Shown: positions 9,292-18,405, counted from the first letter of the stretch. The stretch: 64,000 bases of DNA from Gracilimonas sp017641085 (GCF_046115515.1 NZ_CP175953.1); one strand, 5' to 3'. Numbers and translations: made by a program. Notes: generated by a model from the letters alone, not told the origin.

Positions 9292-9803
9292 TAGGATATT
9301 CTCTCCACAACGGGGTCTTCCCCTTCCGCAATAGTTACGATAAAAATATCTCCGTAGGCTTTTTCATTAATCTGTTCGAACCGTTGTTCGCCTATCGATA
9401 AGTTTACTAATAAAGGCGTAGTATTCGAGTGGCCTACAATTAAAGCAGTACTCCCTTTGTTTGTGTCGATGATGGACTGAACAAGAGCCTTTGGATCATC
9501 TAAACCATATTCCCGGATTTCAAGCTCCAAACTGTCTGCGATGGGAGAAGCCGTCTCTTTGGTTCGATAGTACGGAGTACTGTAAACGGCAGAGACTTTA
9601 TGTTCTTTGAGTAAGATGTCTGCAAGTCGCACCGCCCTTGATTTTCCTTCTTCACTTAAGTGGGGATTACGGGTTCCATCGTCCATTTTTTCGGCATGGC
9701 GGACGAATATGAGGGTGGTTTCTGTGGCAGTGTTTTCTGTAGATTGAGCAAAAACGTTTAACGTAATCAGTAAAATGCCGGCTATAAGGAGTAGCTTTTT
9801 CAT
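9288..9803 (-). CDS. Secreted histidine-phosphatase-family protein
   Basis: Member of the histidine phosphatase superfamily (phosphoglycerate mutase-like fold). A signal peptide (1-20, ending NVFAQ) predicts export. The catalytic RHAEK motif is at residues 35-39 and the second catalytic histidine is in LIVGHSNT near residue 124; the intervening YSTPYYRTKETA is also typical. The length of 171 residues is close to SixA-like phosphatases, but SixA itself is cytoplasmic, so the periplasmic location points to a different substrate, such as sugar or phospho-ester hydrolysis. The gene is convergent with the VWA gene and lies downstream of the terminator for the next minus-strand pair. Confidence 0.85.
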   Translation of the reverse strand: MKKLLLIAGILLITLNVFAQSTENTATETTLIFVRHAEKMDDGTRNPHLSEEGKSRAVRLADILLKEHKVSAVYSTPYYRTKETASPIADSLELEIREYGLDDPKALVQSIIDTNKGSTALIVGHSNTTPLLVNLSIGEQRFEQINEKAYGDIFIVTIAEGEDPVVERISY

Positions 9804-9870
9804 CAGGTCAGATAGGTTAAAAGTTGAGCTAACCTACGGAAGTCTTTTCAATTATGTTTCTACAGAACAT

Positions 9871-9903
9871 AAAAAAGGCCGCCCTCCCGGCCGACCTTTT
9901 TTG
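9871..9903 (-). terminator. Rho-independent terminator
   Basis: An outer stem AAAAAAGG/CCTTTTTT encloses a GC-rich hairpin GGCCG...CGGCC. Runs of A on one side and T on the other make it potentially bidirectional. It lies just after the stop of the coiled-coil gene on the minus strand, so it most likely ends that two-gene transcript. Confidence 0.8.
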
Positions 9904-9925
9904 ACAGTTAGTAATATTTGGGTTA

Positions 9926-11152
9926 TTACTTTCTTGCTAATACAATGATAAGACCTACGATAGTTAACAGGCTCAATCCAAATAAAATTGGAATGAGAAA
10001 CGACTTGGGTTTGGCTTCATCTCTCCAGGTCATAATTTCCGTGTCAATGGTTGAAATCTGATTCATGGTGAGTACTTCACCTTCCTGAACAAATTTGCCC
10101 CAGTCTTTTTTGATTTTACCATTCCAGAAGTCATAAAAAGACTGGAAGTCAGCGTAGTTTTCATCTGTAATTACTTTCTCGCGACTGGCATCGGTTGCCT
10201 TGCTTACGAATTGCTCAATAGACTTATAGAAGCTCTCATTGCTGTCAAAGGCACCAAGATCTACATTATTCTTTTCCAGGTAACTGTCCATGGAAGCCCA
10301 CATGTTTTTAGATGCACTTGCTTTCCAATCGCCCAGCTTATCTTCTATGTTGTTCTCCCACTGGCTGGCTTTGTTACCGGCATAAATGCGGGTCAGGTCA
10401 TCACCAATTTGGTTCCATACCTCTGAAAAGCGATTCTGAACCACGTACATTCTCAGATAGTCTTCGGTTTGCAGCGCCCCGTTATCAGCTTTCAGAATCT
10501 GAATATTTTCTTCTATTACAGATTCAATAACATGCAGTGGATTGTCTTCTTCCTGTAATGCTCTCGGGCCATTTTCTTCGGTGAATTCAGCCAGTGCTTT
10601 ACCCTGCAGGTCTTTGTATGTAATGAACAGAGAATCGATCATATTGAGTACGAATTCATCCCGCTCCTCCATACTTTTGCGATAACGCTCAACAAGTTGG
10701 GAAAGATCACTTTCACTCTCTTCAGAAGCCAGGATTGCGTTTCTGAGGGAATCCGTCCGCTCGTTTAAATTTGCAATCTCTGATTTGTAGGTAGACAACT
10801 CATTGGAAAGCTGCGTAAGCTTCTCGTTTTGATTTTCAATAATCAAAAGCTTGTGTTCAGCCGCGCGGGCTCTTTGTTTGAGCTCTTCAATTGTGCTTTC
10901 ATACGTTTCAGGATACAGAGCATTATCTAACAGTTGCTCATGGTCTTCGTTATAATAAGCGAAGTCTTTAATCTCGCTGCGCAAACTGTCAATCTCCTTA
11001 ACGGTCATTGCTTCCGTTATGGAAGATTTCAGTTCAGCATATCTATCTTCAAAGTTCTTTTTAACCTGGTAGTCTGATGTCTGTGCTGATATGGAAACAC
11101 TTCCTACAGCAAGCGCAATCAATACTAAAGTAGCTGTATAAAACCGTCTCAT
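9926..11152 (-). CDS. Exported coiled-coil protein with C-terminal membrane anchor, unknown function
   Basis: I do not recognise a named family. The 408-residue product has a signal peptide (1-23, ending SISAQ), a long charged helical region rich in Glu, Leu and Ser that should form coiled coils (roughly 30-180), a second helical domain (about 200-370), and a single C-terminal membrane helix (about 384-403, LIPILFGLSLLTIVGLII) followed by ARK. The topology predicts a periplasmic rod anchored in the inner membrane by its C-terminus. It overlaps the preceding lipoprotein gene by four bases (ATGA) and is followed by a strong terminator, so the two form a compact transcript and probably work together. 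Confidence 0.8.
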   Translation of the reverse strand: MRRFYTATLVLIALAVGSVSISAQTSDYQVKKNFEDRYAELKSSITEAMTVKEIDSLRSEIKDFAYYNEDHEQLLDNALYPETYESTIEELKQRARAAEHKLLIIENQNEKLTQLSNELSTYKSEIANLNERTDSLRNAILASEESESDLSQLVERYRKSMEERDEFVLNMIDSLFITYKDLQGKALAEFTEENGPRALQEEDNPLHVIESVIEENIQILKADNGALQTEDYLRMYVVQNRFSEVWNQIGDDLTRIYAGNKASQWENNIEDKLGDWKASASKNMWASMDSYLEKNNVDLGAFDSNESFYKSIEQFVSKATDASREKVITDENYADFQSFYDFWNGKIKKDWGKFVQEGEVLTMNQISTIDTEIMTWRDEAKPKSFLIPILFGLSLLTIVGLIIVLARK

Positions 11153-11640
11153 GATTGTTCCTCCTCTTTTTTATCGTTCTTTTTAATGCCATTCTCATTT
11201 AAGCTTACAATCTCATTGGTTTCAATTTTCACCAACTGAACAACGCCATCTCTCATATTAAAAGCCGGTTCAGAAATTCTTTCTTCTGAAACCTTAATTT
11301 TTTTCTTCAGCTTTAGCGATCCGTTCCCGGGTTCCATCACATATACATTCTTAAACTGATTAGCGGTGATGAAGTAAAAGCCTTCCGCATTTCTGATCAG
11401 GCGGACTTCCTTTATTTGATGGGTACTGTCATTCTCTCCAAATTCTTTTTTATGGAATGGAGCCACATTAAAGGTAATGCCATGACGGACATCAGTTACC
11501 GTTCCATCATCATCCGGGGTCAGTACAGATTCGATTTGGTGGGCATAGTTCACATTTTCGACCACAAACGTCTTGCAGGCTGTGCCTAACATCACGATTG
11601 AAGCCAACAAAATAATCGGAATAAGTTTTTGGGGTCTCAT
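11149..11640 (-). CDS. Small lipoprotein of unknown function
   Basis: A lipoprotein signal (MLGTAC, cysteine at residue 22) precedes a globular part of about 125 residues with beta-rich patterning, for example EVRLIRNAEGFYFITA and VVQLVKIETNEIVSL, and a highly charged tail ending KKNDKKEEEQS. No family was recognised. It is the first gene of a two-gene unit whose second member is an exported coiled-coil protein; the ATGA overlap implies coupled translation. A role in the envelope, perhaps docking the coiled-coil partner, is speculation from topology and order. Confidence 0.78.
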   Translation of the reverse strand: MRPQKLIPIILLASIVMLGTACKTFVVENVNYAHQIESVLTPDDDGTVTDVRHGITFNVAPFHKKEFGENDSTHQIKEVRLIRNAEGFYFITANQFKNVYVMEPGNGSLKLKKKIKVSEERISEPAFNMRDGVVQLVKIETNEIVSLNENGIKKNDKKEEEQS

Positions 11641-11706
11641 TTTCGTGTCCTCAATTACTATTAGTTGTTCAAGTAATTGTAGTCACGATATCGAATATTG
11701 TTCCGG

Positions 11707-12249
11707 CTACTCGATAAGAATACTTTCTACCGGTACATTTGGGGTGAGTTGATCCCGTCCATTCAGAAAGGAAAGCTCGATTATAAAGGAATAGCCTACT
11801 ATTACACCGCCAAGCCGCTCAATCAATTTAGAAGCCGCCGAGGCCGTCCCTCCTGTAGCAATCAGATCATCATGGATGATCACTTTGGCTCCTTCAAAAA
11901 TGGCATCCTCATGAATTTCGACCTGATCTTCACCGTACTCCAGAGCGTAGGTTTCCGAAAGAGTTTTGGCCGGAAGCTTTCCGGGTTTGCGAACCGGCAC
12001 AAAACCGGCGTTCAAATCCTGGGCAAGATTGGTTCCGAACAAAAAACCACGGGATTCCAGCCCCACCACATAATCCACCGATTTATGGCGAAATGGCTGA
12101 GCAAGCATGTAAGAAGTAAGTTCAAGCGCCCGTTTGTCCTGCAACAGCGTGGTGATATCCTTAAACTGAATTCCTTCTTTGGGAAAATCCGGGATGGTTC
12201 GGATGGTTTCGGATATAAAATCTTTTATGCTTTGCTCTACTTTTTTCAT
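11707..12249 (-). CDS. apt: Adenine phosphoribosyltransferase
   Basis: Converts adenine plus PRPP to AMP in purine salvage. The PRPP-binding motif VIIHDDLIATGGTA is at residues 123-136, with the family's GLESRGFLFG loop at 63-72 and the RKPGKLP segment at 87-93. The length of 180 residues is standard. It starts at an ATG 58 bases from the divergent tadA gene, so the two probably share a short promoter region. The lipoprotein gene downstream begins 67 bases after the apt stop and need not be cotranscribed. Confidence 0.96.
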   Translation of the reverse strand: MKKVEQSIKDFISETIRTIPDFPKEGIQFKDITTLLQDKRALELTSYMLAQPFRHKSVDYVVGLESRGFLFGTNLAQDLNAGFVPVRKPGKLPAKTLSETYALEYGEDQVEIHEDAIFEGAKVIIHDDLIATGGTASAASKLIERLGGVIVGYSFIIELSFLNGRDQLTPNVPVESILIE

Positions 12250-12307
12250 TCAAATAGGATTAAGTTCGCGCCAAGGTAGTTAATTCGAAGGATAGCAATC
12301 AAGTTTT

Positions 12308-12784
12308 ATGAGTGAAATTGAAGGACAAGTTTGGCAGAAACATCATCGATTTATGGCCCGAGCTTTTATGCTGGCCGAACAGGCTTTTGATGAAGGCGAA
12401 GTGCCCGTTGGAGCTGTCGTTGTTCGGAATGATCAAATAATTGGGAAAGGCTATAATCAGGTTCAGCGATTGAACGATCCGACGGCACATGCTGAGATGA
12501 TTGCCATCTCAGCCGCTTGCGAAACCATGGACGAGAAATACCTCAGCGAATGCACTTTGTACGTGACTCTTGAGCCCTGCCCAATGTGTGCCGGTGCGGC
12601 GGTATGGAGTAAGCTTGGTGGAATTGTATTTGGCGCATCAGATGCCAAAGCCGGAGGCTGCGGTAGTGTTTTCAATATCTCATCGAATAAAAAACTCAAT
12701 CACCAGGCAGAAGTGATACAAGGCGTGATGGAAGCTGAATGCGAGCATCTGATGAAGGCTTTTTTTAAGGATCGGCGTGACTAA
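12308..12784 (+). CDS. tadA: tRNA-specific adenosine deaminase
   Basis: Deaminates A34 to inosine in the tRNA-Arg(ACG) anticodon. Zinc and catalytic residues are all present: HAEM (His61, Glu63) and PCPMC (Cys91, Cys94). GEVPVGAVVV and the C-terminal NHQAEVIQGV segment are typical of TadA rather than guanine or cytosine deaminases. The length of 158 residues is normal. It is divergent from apt. Confidence 0.95.
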   Translation: MSEIEGQVWQKHHRFMARAFMLAEQAFDEGEVPVGAVVVRNDQIIGKGYNQVQRLNDPTAHAEMIAISAACETMDEKYLSECTLYVTLEPCPMCAGAAVWSKLGGIVFGASDAKAGGCGSVFNISSNKKLNHQAEVIQGVMEAECEHLMKAFFKDRRD

Positions 12785-12869
12785 TAAAATTCCTGTTTTT
12801 AACTAAAAATTAGTACTATCCGCTGACTATTCAATATCAGGAGAGCCACTTTAACCTAATCAAGTTGAC

Positions 12870-13310
12870 ATGGCTGGCGAACAAGAAAAAAACGGAATAA
12901 CTACCTGGTTTTGGGTGGTTGGATGGGGTGCTCTTCTCTGGAATTTACTGGGTGTAATGTCTTACATCATGACGGTAACAATGAGTCCTGAAGTGATGGC
13001 TGAACTGCCCGCCGCACAACGAGAACTAATGGCTAATACACCGGCTTGGGCTACTGGGGCTTTTGCTTTCGCCGTATTTGGTGGAGCATTAGGGTCATTA
13101 TCCCTCTTACTGAAAAGAAAAATAGCTCTTCCCCTCTTCATTGTTTCCTTTATTGGGATTGTAGTACAGCTGTATCACTCGTTATTTATGAGTAATTCCA
13201 TCGAAGTATATGGACCGGGTGGCGCTGTTATGCCAATCATGGTTTTGTTATTTGGAATAGGCCTGATTTGGATAGCCAGAAATGCAATATCAAAAGGTTG
13301 GCTGAAATAG
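12870..13310 (+). CDS. Small four-helix membrane protein, unknown function
   Basis: The 146-residue protein has four predicted membrane helices (about 12-36, 64-81, 88-106 and 120-137), with a loop between helices one and two containing AELPAAQRELMANTPAWATG. This pattern resembles small Bacteroidota membrane proteins that databases often label sugar transporter without evidence. It stands alone between tadA and an AT-rich terminator-like hairpin. No function can be assigned. Confidence 0.75.
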   Translation: MAGEQEKNGITTWFWVVGWGALLWNLLGVMSYIMTVTMSPEVMAELPAAQRELMANTPAWATGAFAFAVFGGALGSLSLLLKRKIALPLFIVSFIGIVVQLYHSLFMSNSIEVYGPGGAVMPIMVLLFGIGLIWIARNAISKGWLK

Positions 13311-13402
13311 TCCGAATGCATGTAACTTCGGTAGTAGAAGAAATAGAGTACCCCAAAAACCCAAACCCTGTACTCGGGTAGATTTTAAAGAATCGTAAGG
13401 TT

Positions 13403-13437
13403 AAATCATAATTTATTTATGTATTTATGATTTTTTC
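13403..13437 (+). terminator. AT-rich terminator-like hairpin
   Basis: The arms AAATCATAA and TTATGATTT form nine base pairs around a 13-base loop and run into a T tract on the plus strand. It lies about 90 bases after the small membrane-protein gene. The stem has little GC, so it may be weak. Confidence 0.4.
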
Positions 13438-13506
13438 TATTTGGACTTACTCTGAATTAGAACTGTTTTCTAAAACTACCCGGGCATATAGTGATCATTG
13501 ACACCA

Positions 13507-14319
13507 TCAGGCGTAATCTTTTTTAGCGGCCAGATAAACCACATGCCATTTGATCTTAAGCTTGTTGTTGGATTTTTGATCCCAGTGATCTGCCAGCAGC
13601 CGGAATTGTTTTGACGTCAGAGCGTTCCCCTTCACATTTACAGAAGCACCTATTCGTTTTAAATGCCGGAAAAAATCAATAGATGAATCAAATTCCTGGA
13701 ACAGATCATTCTCATAGTAATCGATTTGTATCGGACCCATCGACAACTTAACCACCACTTCTTCCACATCGGGTAAAGGATTGGCCGTGTAAGGAAGCCC
13801 AAGCTCCAGGCAGTGTTCATACCATTGTTCAAAGGAATGATTACCGGGAAAAGAACAGAGCAGTAATCCACCCGGTTGTATAGCTTTGGACAGATTTTCC
13901 AGCGATACGGATGTATCCTTAAACCAATGAGGGGCAAAATTACTGACAACCATGGCATAGGTATTATCTCCCTCCTCAAACTCATCGGCATCTAACACCT
14001 GAAACTGAATCTTATCAGAAAGTAGTCCCTCTTTTTCCAATTCAGATTTACAGAACTCCACCATTTTAGGTGAGGCATCGGTAATCAAAAACTCTTTATC
14101 CGGGAAATGCTCTATAAGCTGACGAGTCAAAAAACCTGTACCGCAACCCACTTCAAGAATAGGCCCGGACGGTAAAAGCTCCCTCCAGGGCAATAGCGAT
14201 GATATTAGTCCATCGGCTACCTTCTTTTGAATTTCTGCTTCCTGATGATAGGCTTCCGCAGCATTACCGAAGCTACGGGCTATTCGGCTGATGTCGTTTT
14301 CTTCTGTAATTTCCATCAT
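13507..14319 (-). CDS. bioC: SAM-dependent methyltransferase, BioC-like (malonyl-ACP O-methyltransferase)
   Basis: The 270-residue protein has a class I methyltransferase core with the SAM-binding motif ILEVGCGTGF at 54-63. The N-terminus RIARSFGNAAEAYHQEAEIQKKVA matches the BioC lead-in, and SNFAPHW and LLLCSFPGNHSFEQW fit BioC better than generic methyltransferases. BioC methylates malonyl-ACP to start pimelate synthesis for biotin. The neighbouring gene encodes a BioG/BioH-like esterase that would remove the methyl group, and the two overlap by 47 bases, which supports the call. No other bio genes are in view, so a different methyltransferase role remains possible. Confidence 0.7.
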   Translation of the reverse strand: MMEITEENDISRIARSFGNAAEAYHQEAEIQKKVADGLISSLLPWRELLPSGPILEVGCGTGFLTRQLIEHFPDKEFLITDASPKMVEFCKSELEKEGLLSDKIQFQVLDADEFEEGDNTYAMVVSNFAPHWFKDTSVSLENLSKAIQPGGLLLCSFPGNHSFEQWYEHCLELGLPYTANPLPDVEEVVVKLSMGPIQIDYYENDLFQEFDSSIDFFRHLKRIGASVNVKGNALTSKQFRLLADHWDQKSNNKLKIKWHVVYLAAKKDYA

Positions 14320-15013
14320 GCTGAAAAATAGGAATCATTGCATTGATAAACGACCAGCATTCTTCATAATGCGTTACGGGCAACCCGTGCCCTGCTTCCT
14401 TTATAAAATGATAGACAGCATTCCCTTCGGTAATCTCGGTAAATTTTTTACCCCGGTTGTGCGAGAGAATTTTGTTGCTCCCTCCGTCCAGACTAATGAT
14501 CGGCTTCCCGTTTTTTATTCTTTGCAGATCAAAGGAATCGGTATGTAGCTTTTTCAAATCCTTCAACAGCAACTCACCGTCAAGTTTTCCCTTTGGAATA
14601 TTCTTTTTTTTATCGGGATGAAATGCCTTCTTCCAGTATTTTTTAAGTACCTCTCTTGGGTCCTTTTCAAAATCTGAAATCATTGCTTTAAGTGCTTTTT
14701 GTGATTCTAATCGTTCCTTTTCATCCTGTGGGTGAAAATCACAAAATCCATTGAAGATTATGATGCAGGTTGCTTGTTCAATTTGCTCCTCAGGGCACCA
14801 GTGCAAGCCAAAAGAATGCAAGAAAAGAGCTTTATGCTTCGAATTGCCTGAGAACCCGGGATGCTTTTCATCCAAAAAATAACCACGATCTGCAGTTTTA
14901 AATAAAACACCCTCAGGCAGAATAGACTTCCAGTCTTTCCAAAACGACGAATCAAAGCCCCATCCGTGGTAGGAAATAATTTCTAAATCAAGCTTTTCTT
15001 TCGATATATGCAC
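14273..15013 (-). CDS. Alpha/beta hydrolase, probable pimeloyl-ACP methyl ester esterase (BioG/BioH-like)
   Basis: A probable catalytic triad can be read: Ser67 in LFLHSFGLHW, Asp176 in IISLDGGSN and His209 in EAGHGLPVTH. The opening HGWGFDSSFW is the oxyanion-loop region typical of BioH-like and BioG-like esterases. The nucleophile elbow is HSFGL rather than GxSxG, which is closer to the divergent BioG group. It precedes the BioC-like gene in the same transcript with a 47-base overlap. Together they would make and then demethylate pimeloyl-ACP. The subfamily (BioG, BioH or another) is not settled. Confidence 0.68.
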   Translation of the reverse strand: MHISKEKLDLEIISYHGWGFDSSFWKDWKSILPEGVLFKTADRGYFLDEKHPGFSGNSKHKALFLHSFGLHWCPEEQIEQATCIIIFNGFCDFHPQDEKERLESQKALKAMISDFEKDPREVLKKYWKKAFHPDKKKNIPKGKLDGELLLKDLKKLHTDSFDLQRIKNGKPIISLDGGSNKILSHNRGKKFTEITEGNAVYHFIKEAGHGLPVTHYEECWSFINAMIPIFQHDGNYRRKRHQPNSP

Positions 15014-15134
15014 GTTCTGATCAGTCTATATCTTAGATAACTGGCTGAACCGAAAAAGGATCATACCAATGATACTGCCCTGCCCTGTTGATATTCGATT
15101 TACAAGATACATTGGGCTAACTCTTATTCAATGA

Positions 15135-16238
15135 TCAGGATGCCGGATCTTCTGTTGATGGCGTCCAGGTGGAGTCAGATTCAAACGTACGCCCCATAGC
15201 CCTGAACTGGCGAACGAATGGGAGTTTCTTTCTTACACTGGGTGCAAATTGATTGTAATCGATCATGAACAAGCGATTGGTATCCGGATCATAATAAGTG
15301 AAATTCACAAAGGGCCCTCCCATTAGTCCGTTTACCATATACCAGGTACCACGGGTTTCGTAGGCAAGTAGCCGGCCTTTCTGAAAGCTTTCGGTAATAA
15401 TGGGGCGTATTTCAGGACGGTTGGTATAGGTTTGAACGTACATGGAGTCGCGGGCGCCTTTGATATACTCCTGAGAAAGGGAATCACGGGTATTGATAAT
15501 CCATTCGTCATCCAGGAATGAAATATCATCTACATTGTCTTTATACCAAATCCACATCCAGCGGTCGTTTTGTGGAAGGAAACGACGGTAACTGATGAAA
15601 TTAAGGGTGTCAATATTTTTGATATAATCGTGCTGGAACCGAACTTTAAACCCTCGGTTTTGCCATAACGAATCTGAAAGCTGTGTTTGTTCTTTCTTTT
15701 CGTACACAAAATACTCCCAGCGCTGAAGCTCTTTTTGAAGCATGTTGCTGAGCAATGAGTTTTCTGTATTTCTGATTTTTTGAGCTAAAAGTGAATCGGA
15801 AGACGAACTTAAAATCAACACATATTGATCCCTATACCATTGATCTTCCACCGGGAATGCGAAACTTTCACCTTCCTTGACTCGCTGTTCAACCGACTCG
15901 TCCAGGAAGCCGCGAATTTGCCGGCCGGTGTTGGAATCCTCATCAATGGGAGCGGCAAAAATTACGTTCTTTTTGCTCTTAAGGCGGTCTAAATGCGATT
16001 GAGAGCGGATTTGTGTGAACTGAAGGTCATAATACGGTTCTCCGTTTGGAACCGTTAAAACCCACTTTCCAAACACATCTCTGATGGCCTCTGCTGTTTG
16101 GCTTTCCCATTTTGTGGAATCCATAACCACAACTACTTCGCGGGTATTACCTTCAGCCAAAGGCCGATAATCTCCATCACAGGAGACAAAAAGAAGGGCA
16201 ACGGCTGAAACAATTATAGAACCTAACGTTAATCGCAT
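15135..16238 (-). CDS. DUF4837-family lipoprotein
   Basis: The 367-residue protein has a lipoprotein signal ending LLFVSC (cysteine at 20). The mature part starts with REVVVVMDSTKWES and contains the two-part repeat-like architecture of DUF4837 proteins from Bacteroidota, with the conserved-looking regions NRGFKVRFQHDY and ETRGTWYMVNGLMGGPFVN. The function of the family is unknown to me. It begins nine bases after trpA on the same strand, so it is probably the last gene of the trp transcript, although no link to tryptophan is known. Confidence 0.82.
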   Translation of the reverse strand: MRLTLGSIIVSAVALLFVSCDGDYRPLAEGNTREVVVVMDSTKWESQTAEAIRDVFGKWVLTVPNGEPYYDLQFTQIRSQSHLDRLKSKKNVIFAAPIDEDSNTGRQIRGFLDESVEQRVKEGESFAFPVEDQWYRDQYVLILSSSSDSLLAQKIRNTENSLLSNMLQKELQRWEYFVYEKKEQTQLSDSLWQNRGFKVRFQHDYIKNIDTLNFISYRRFLPQNDRWMWIWYKDNVDDISFLDDEWIINTRDSLSQEYIKGARDSMYVQTYTNRPEIRPIITESFQKGRLLAYETRGTWYMVNGLMGGPFVNFTYYDPDTNRLFMIDYNQFAPSVRKKLPFVRQFRAMGRTFESDSTWTPSTEDPAS

Positions 16239-16247
16239 AATGAATAA

Positions 16248-17045
16248 TTAATTTCCAAATTTCAGTGAGTGAACGAAAGAAAACAACGCTGATTGCCATC
16301 CTTCATTCGGGTAGTTTTTCTTGATGGTATCAATTAAGGCACTACCAACAATAAAACCATCGGCATTTGATGCGATATCAACCGCATCCTCATGAGATTT
16401 GATGCCAAAACCCACCATTACCGGGTTATGAGTAATATTGGTTTTTACTCGTTCTATAAATCGATTAACAGATTTTGACACTTCCTCACCTTCCCTGGCT
16501 CCGGTTACCCCGGTAACGGAAACGCAATATACAAATCCCTGTGACTTTTCGTCGGCTTGCTTCATCCGCTCATCGCTGGTGTTAGGTGCTACAAGATAGA
16601 TCAGTGACAGGTTTGAACCTTTGGCATGCATCTCAATAATCCCGCCTTCTTCAATGGGGATATCCGGAATAATCAGTCCGTCAACGCCTGCTTCTTCGGC
16701 TTTGGCGCAGAACTTCTCAACGCCATAACGCAGCACCGGGTTCATATATCCCATCAAAATTATGGGAATTTCCGATTGTTTACGGACCTCCTTCACCATC
16801 CCGAAGATCTTTTCCATGGTAATACCATTCTGAATGGCTACATCGCTGGAATACTGAATTGTAGGCCCATCCGCTAAAGGATCACTGAACGGCATACCAA
16901 GCTCGATGATATCGGCTCCGTTTTTTTCGAAGCCAAGGATGAGGTCAACGGTAGCGTCTAAATCCGGAAAGCCGGCGGTTAGAAAAAGACTCATCAGCTT
17001 TGAGTCGTTTCCCTTTTCTGTAAATGTATTTTGAATTCGGTTCAT
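16248..17045 (-). CDS. trpA: Tryptophan synthase alpha subunit
   Basis: Cleaves indole-3-glycerol phosphate to indole and glyceraldehyde 3-phosphate, channelling indole to TrpB. The signature ELGMPFSDPLADGPTIQ carries the catalytic glutamate near residue 48 and the aspartate shortly after; the phosphate-binding GFGIK lies near residue 214. The length of 265 residues is normal. It follows trpB after a 120-base spacer that holds a CACGG palindrome. Confidence 0.97.
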   Translation of the reverse strand: MNRIQNTFTEKGNDSKLMSLFLTAGFPDLDATVDLILGFEKNGADIIELGMPFSDPLADGPTIQYSSDVAIQNGITMEKIFGMVKEVRKQSEIPIILMGYMNPVLRYGVEKFCAKAEEAGVDGLIIPDIPIEEGGIIEMHAKGSNLSLIYLVAPNTSDERMKQADEKSQGFVYCVSVTGVTGAREGEEVSKSVNRFIERVKTNITHNPVMVGFGIKSHEDAVDIASNADGFIVGSALIDTIKKNYPNEGWQSALFSFVHSLKFGN

Positions 17046-17070
17046 TAAACTAAAAATAACTTCTTTTATG

Positions 17071-17162
17071 GAACACGGAAAACGCTGATGCTAAAAAAGA
17101 TTTGCACTGATCGATGGTTAGTAAATCTGTGAGAATCCATTTAATCGGTATCACCCGTGTTC
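17071..17162. repeat. Palindromic intercistronic repeat, copy A (trpA-trpB spacer)
   Basis: The arms GAACACGG and CCGTGTTC bracket a region with AACGCTGAT near one end and ATCGGTAT near the other. The same CACGGAT/ATCCGTG core recurs in other trp spacers. No coding potential is seen. Confidence 0.55.
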
Positions 17163-17165
17163 GAT

Positions 17166-18386
17166 TCAATTTTTCTTCTCGCGGATGAATTCCGAAATCG
17201 TGCCCATGTCTTTATCGCCACGGCCGGAGCAATTCAAAATTATAATATCGTCTTTCGATGTTTCCGGCATTAGCTTTTCCAGCCATGCAAAAGCGTGAGC
17301 GGTTTCCAGAGCCGGGATAATTCCTTCGGTTTTCGAAAGCAATTTCACGGCATCCATGGCTTCATCGTCCGTGACAGCATGATAGTTCACCCTTCCGAGA
17401 TCTTTTAAATGCGCATGTTCAGGCCCTACACCCGGGTAATCCAGTCCGGCACTGATAGAATGAGCCAGCTCAATCTGGCCCTCCTCACTTTGTAGTAAGT
17501 AGCTCAGCGAACCATGCAAAATGCCCGGTGTTCCTTTACTCATAGTTGCAGCTGTTTGGCCGGAGTCAACACCGAAACCGGCCGCTTCTATTCCTATAAT
17601 GTTTACATCCTCGTCATCAATAAATGGATAGAAGAAGCCAATGGCGTTCGACCCGCCACCTACACAGGCAACCAGGTGGTCCGGATTTCGCCCTTCATAT
17701 TTATGAATCTGATTCTTGGTTTCCCGTCCGATAACCTCATGAAAATAGCGTACCATCATGGGGTAAGGATGAGGGCCAACTACCGATCCTATGATATAAA
17801 AAGTGGTATCTACATTGGTTACCCAATCACGAATAGCTTCATTGGTGGCATCTTTCAGGGTTTTTGAGCCACTGCTTACTCCTCTGACTTCTGCACCGAG
17901 CAGAGTCATACGATCTACATTCAATTTCTGGCGAACCATGTCTTCCTCTCCCATGTACACCACACATTCGAGCCCAAATTTCGCGCATGCCGTGGCTGTA
18001 GCTACTCCATGCTGGCCGGCACCTGTCTCAGCTATGATTCGCTTTTTGCCCATTCGTCGAGCTAATAAAACCTGTCCAATCGCATTGTTAATTTTGTGGG
18101 CTCCGGTATGACACAGATCCTCTCGTTTCAGATAGATTTTGCCCTTACCGTAATGTTCGGTTAAGCGATTCGCAAAGGTTAACTTGGTAGGCCGTCCGAC
18201 ATATTCATCCAATAACGATTTAAATTCTTTTTGAAAAGTCTCGTCGTTTTTAGCCTTCTGGAATTCGGCTTCCAGCTCCTGAATGGCAGGAATTAGAATT
18301 TCCGGCACAAATTTACCGCCAAATTTGCCGTAATATCCACGTTCATCGGGAAAGGTATATTTCTTTGTCTTAGTTTTTGTGCTCAT
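17166..18386 (-). CDS. trpB: Tryptophan synthase beta subunit
   Basis: Pyridoxal-phosphate enzyme that joins indole and serine. The PLP lysine lies in HKINNAIGQ, followed by ETGAGQHGVATA and the phosphate-binding VGGGSNAIG. I chose the ATG giving MSTKTKTKKYTFPDERG; a TTG 45 bases upstream in frame adds 15 residues with no TrpB similarity and reads through the intercistronic repeat. With the ATG start the protein has 406 residues, the usual length. It lies between trpF and trpA in the operon. Confidence 0.96.
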   Translation of the reverse strand: MSTKTKTKKYTFPDERGYYGKFGGKFVPEILIPAIQELEAEFQKAKNDETFQKEFKSLLDEYVGRPTKLTFANRLTEHYGKGKIYLKREDLCHTGAHKINNAIGQVLLARRMGKKRIIAETGAGQHGVATATACAKFGLECVVYMGEEDMVRQKLNVDRMTLLGAEVRGVSSGSKTLKDATNEAIRDWVTNVDTTFYIIGSVVGPHPYPMMVRYFHEVIGRETKNQIHKYEGRNPDHLVACVGGGSNAIGFFYPFIDDEDVNIIGIEAAGFGVDSGQTAATMSKGTPGILHGSLSYLLQSEEGQIELAHSISAGLDYPGVGPEHAHLKDLGRVNYHAVTDDEAMDAVKLLSKTEGIIPALETAHAFAWLEKLMPETSKDDIIILNCSGRGDKDMGTISEFIREKKN

Positions 18387-18405
18387 AATATCATCATTGA
18401 GTACT

